NCBI GenBank assembly: GCA_026995985.1 | Contig: JALWNF010000053.1 | Coordinates: forward strand, 1 to 6,537 | DNA length: 6,537 nucleotides | Source of the DNA: Campylobacteraceae bacterium | Lineage (GTDB): Bacteria; Campylobacterota; Campylobacteria; Campylobacterales; Sulfurovaceae | Direction: 5' to 3' | Shown here: piece after piece, positions 5,275 to 6,537 of the stretch | How positions within the stretch are numbered: position 1 is the first letter of the stretch | Layout: each line of letters starts with the position of its first letter | Made by a program: the position numbers and the translations under genes | Notes under the pieces: model-generated | The model's database searches: none | What the model was told of the DNA's origin: nothing | What the model saw: only the letters and a program-made list of their open reading frames with translations

Positions 5275-6006
5275 ATGAAAAAAAGAGTTTTAAAACCAAT
5301 TATAGCCTCTACCTTAACAATATTAATGTTAGCTGGTTGTGTTAATGGGGGAATGCCAACTATTAAAAATGCTGATGGAACAACTAACCATACACAAACA
5401 GGTGCTATTATCGGAGGTTTATTAGGTGCTGTAGTTGGTGGAACAACAGCAAATGGAGGAGGAAAGCGTGTCTTAATTGGTGGTGCTTTAGGTTCAGCTG
5501 TAGGAGCTGCCATTGGGTATAATCTAGATCAACAAGCAGCAGAAGTAGCACAAGTTCTCAATACAAATGTAAACAATAATCCATCAGCAGAAAAAAATGT
5601 AGATAATGACCTTATTGTCTCAAATACTGATAAATATGTAAAAATAATGTTCCGTGATGATATGATGTTTGCAACAAACTCTGCAACACCAACTCCATCA
5701 GCACAAGCAAAGATTGCAAAACTTACACCTGTACTTAAAAAATACCCAAATACAATTATACAAGTAGTTGGACATACTGATAATAGAGGAACCTTTCAAT
5801 ATAATCAAAAACTATCTGAAGAGAGAGCTTCATCTGTAGGAAATACTATTCATGCTAGTGGTGTACCAAATCCTATTTATGCAAAAGGTTGCTCTTTTAG
5901 CAAACCAATTGCCCAAAATACATCACCAACAAATATGGCACTTAATAGACGTGTAGAGATATACCTATATCCAAATCAAGAGTCTGTTATTGACCCTTGT
6001 AGATAG
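5275..6006 (+). CDS. OmpA-family outer-membrane lipoprotein, YiaD-like
   Basis: 243 residues. A lipoprotein signal ends in the lipobox LAGC with Cys22 as the lipidated residue. Val23 follows it, not an Asp retention signal, so outer-membrane delivery is expected. Residues about 43-82 are a glycine-zipper stretch (GAIIGGLLGAVVGG and IGGALGSAVGAAIGY), as in E. coli YiaD. A linker (about 85-118) leads to a periplasmic OmpA domain (about 121-232) with VGHTDNRG (165-172), LSEERA (180-185) and NRRVEIYL (224-231). D169 and R184 match the residues that bind the diaminopimelate of peptidoglycan in OmpA. Domain order and length fit the YiaD family, which links the outer membrane to the cell wall. Two cysteines outside the lipobox, C206 and C242, could form a periplasmic disulfide. 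The start has AAGGA (5264-5268) and its own promoter. The family is firm; the precise role is inferred. Confidence 0.93.
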   Translation: MKKRVLKPIIASTLTILMLAGCVNGGMPTIKNADGTTNHTQTGAIIGGLLGAVVGGTTANGGGKRVLIGGALGSAVGAAIGYNLDQQAAEVAQVLNTNVNNNPSAEKNVDNDLIVSNTDKYVKIMFRDDMMFATNSATPTPSAQAKIAKLTPVLKKYPNTIIQVVGHTDNRGTFQYNQKLSEERASSVGNTIHASGVPNPIYAKGCSFSKPIAQNTSPTNMALNRRVEIYLYPNQESVIDPCR

Positions 6007-6032
6007 TAATCTCTTTAGTATAAAATAAAACT

Positions 6033-6053
6033 GGAGGGAGCTTCATTCTCTCC
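6033..6053 (+). terminator. First of two tandem hairpins after the lipoprotein gene
   Basis: GGAGGGAG (6033-6040) pairs with TTCTCTCC (6046-6053) as 8 base pairs including two G-U wobbles, around a 5-base loop. The following bases are TTCCCCT, so the U run is poor. On the minus strand it is followed by AGTTTTATTTT. Confidence 0.5.
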
Positions 6054-6058
6054 TTCCC

Positions 6059-6085
6059 CTACAGAAATATGAGTATATTCTGTAG
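6059..6085 (+). terminator. Second tandem hairpin terminator before glmM
   Basis: CTACAGAA (6059-6066) and TTCTGTAG (6078-6085) form a perfect 8-bp stem with an 11-base loop. A bulged alternative extends the stem with ATAT/ATAT and leaves a 4-base loop. A pyrimidine tract TCTTTATCTTCTTCTTT follows, which supports termination. Confidence 0.7.
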
Positions 6086-6131
6086 TCTTTATCTTCTTCT
6101 TTAGTAGTCATCAATAAAAAATAGAAATATA

Positions 6132-6161
6132 GGAACTGTTCCGTAATAAATATGATAAAAT
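6132..6161 (+). promoter_or_regulatory. Probable glmM promoter with upstream palindrome
   Basis: TGATAAAAT (6153-6161) is an extended -10-like element (TG-n-TAAAAT). Transcription would start near 6168, and AGGA (6178-6181) serves as the ribosome site for ATG 6188. An 11-base palindrome GGAAC-T-GTTCC (6132-6142) occupies the place of a -35 box and could be an operator. The promoter is inferred from position. Confidence 0.45.
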
Positions 6162-6187
6162 TACATAAAAATTAATTAGGACATTAT

Positions 6188-6537
6188 ATGGAACTATTTG
6201 GAACAGATGGTGTACGTGGTTTAGCAGGTGGAAAACTTAATGCAATGAATGTTATGCGTTTAGCTATTGCAGCAGGTATACATTTAAGAAAAACAAGTAA
6301 ATACAATAAAATTTTAGTTGGAAAAGATACTCGCCGTTCTGGGTATATGATAGAAAATGCCCTAGTTTCAGGATTAACTGCTGTTGGTTTTGATGTTATC
6401 CAAATAGGACCAATGCCAACTCCTGCTATTGCATTTATTACTGAAAATATGCGTTGTGATGCTGGAATTATGATTACTGCTTCACATAATCCATATTATG
6501 ATAATGGAATTAAGTTTTTTGATGCAGAGGGCAATAA
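6188..6537 (+). CDS. glmM: Phosphoglucosamine mutase, N-terminal part (cut by the window edge)
   Basis: 116 complete codons are present before the right edge; the family is usually about 445 residues. GlmM interconverts glucosamine-6-phosphate and glucosamine-1-phosphate in the cytoplasm, feeding UDP-GlcNAc for peptidoglycan and lipopolysaccharide. The start [11 protein letters not shown] is the family hallmark. [11 protein letters not shown] (44-54) and the active-site loop [16 protein letters not shown] (96-111) follow, with Ser99 as the residue that is phosphorylated in catalysis. The first half of domain I is intact with no frameshift. Its own promoter and two upstream hairpins separate it from the lipoprotein gene. 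Confidence 0.97.
   Translation, partial: MELFGTDGVRGLAGGKLNAMNVMRLAIAAGIHLRKTSKYNKILVGKDTRRSGYMIENALVSGLTAVGFDVIQIGPMPTPAIAFITENMRCDAGIMITASHNPYYDNGIKFFDAEGN

Noticed and set aside
5256..5513. 85-codon open frame on the minus strand
   Set aside because: It lies antisense over the start of the lipoprotein gene. Its Pro/Ala-rich product is the complement of the glycine-zipper codons, and no ribosome site or family resemblance was seen.

Overview
The window is AT-rich chromosomal DNA. The tight secG-frr-pyrE cluster, short intergenic gaps, AAGGA-type ribosome sites, TATAAT-centred promoters with poor -35 boxes and the protein sequences all suggest a Campylobacterota (epsilonproteobacterial) genome, perhaps of the Arcobacter / Sulfurimonas / Sulfurovum kind. 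The genus cannot be fixed from the sequence alone. No mobile element, CRISPR array or tRNA was seen.

Layout. Positions 1-240 carry, on the minus strand, what looks like the promoter and leader of a ribosomal RNA operon whose 16S gene should lie just beyond the left edge. It has a consensus TTGACA-17-TATAAT promoter, a GC-rich discriminator, a boxB-like hairpin and a near-perfect boxA antiterminator. After an AT-rich spacer, 478-1965 (+) encodes an exported protein made of twelve 23-residue repeats in four three-unit blocks, ending in a peptidoglycan-binding domain. Next come a Bax inhibitor-1/YccA-family membrane protein (2152-2850, +) and, convergent with it across a shared terminator hairpin, a BioC-like methyltransferase (2883-3581, -). 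A palindromic divergent promoter separates the latter from the secG-frr-pyrE operon (3678-5160, +). An OmpA-family YiaD-like lipoprotein (5275-6006, +) and the start of glmM (6188 to the right edge, +) complete the window.

How the genes work together. Most are housekeeping genes: rRNA transcription, protein export (SecG), ribosome recycling (Frr), pyrimidine synthesis (PyrE) and the UDP-GlcNAc/peptidoglycan precursor pathway (GlmM). Two products are likely to sit at the cell wall: the repeat protein through its PG_binding_1 domain and the lipoprotein through its OmpA domain. The most unusual item is the repeat protein, whose spacing is strictly periodic (Cys, then Tyr-23-Tyr-23-Tyr-16-Trp, four times). 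The other recurring theme is inverted repeats containing or touching -10 boxes.
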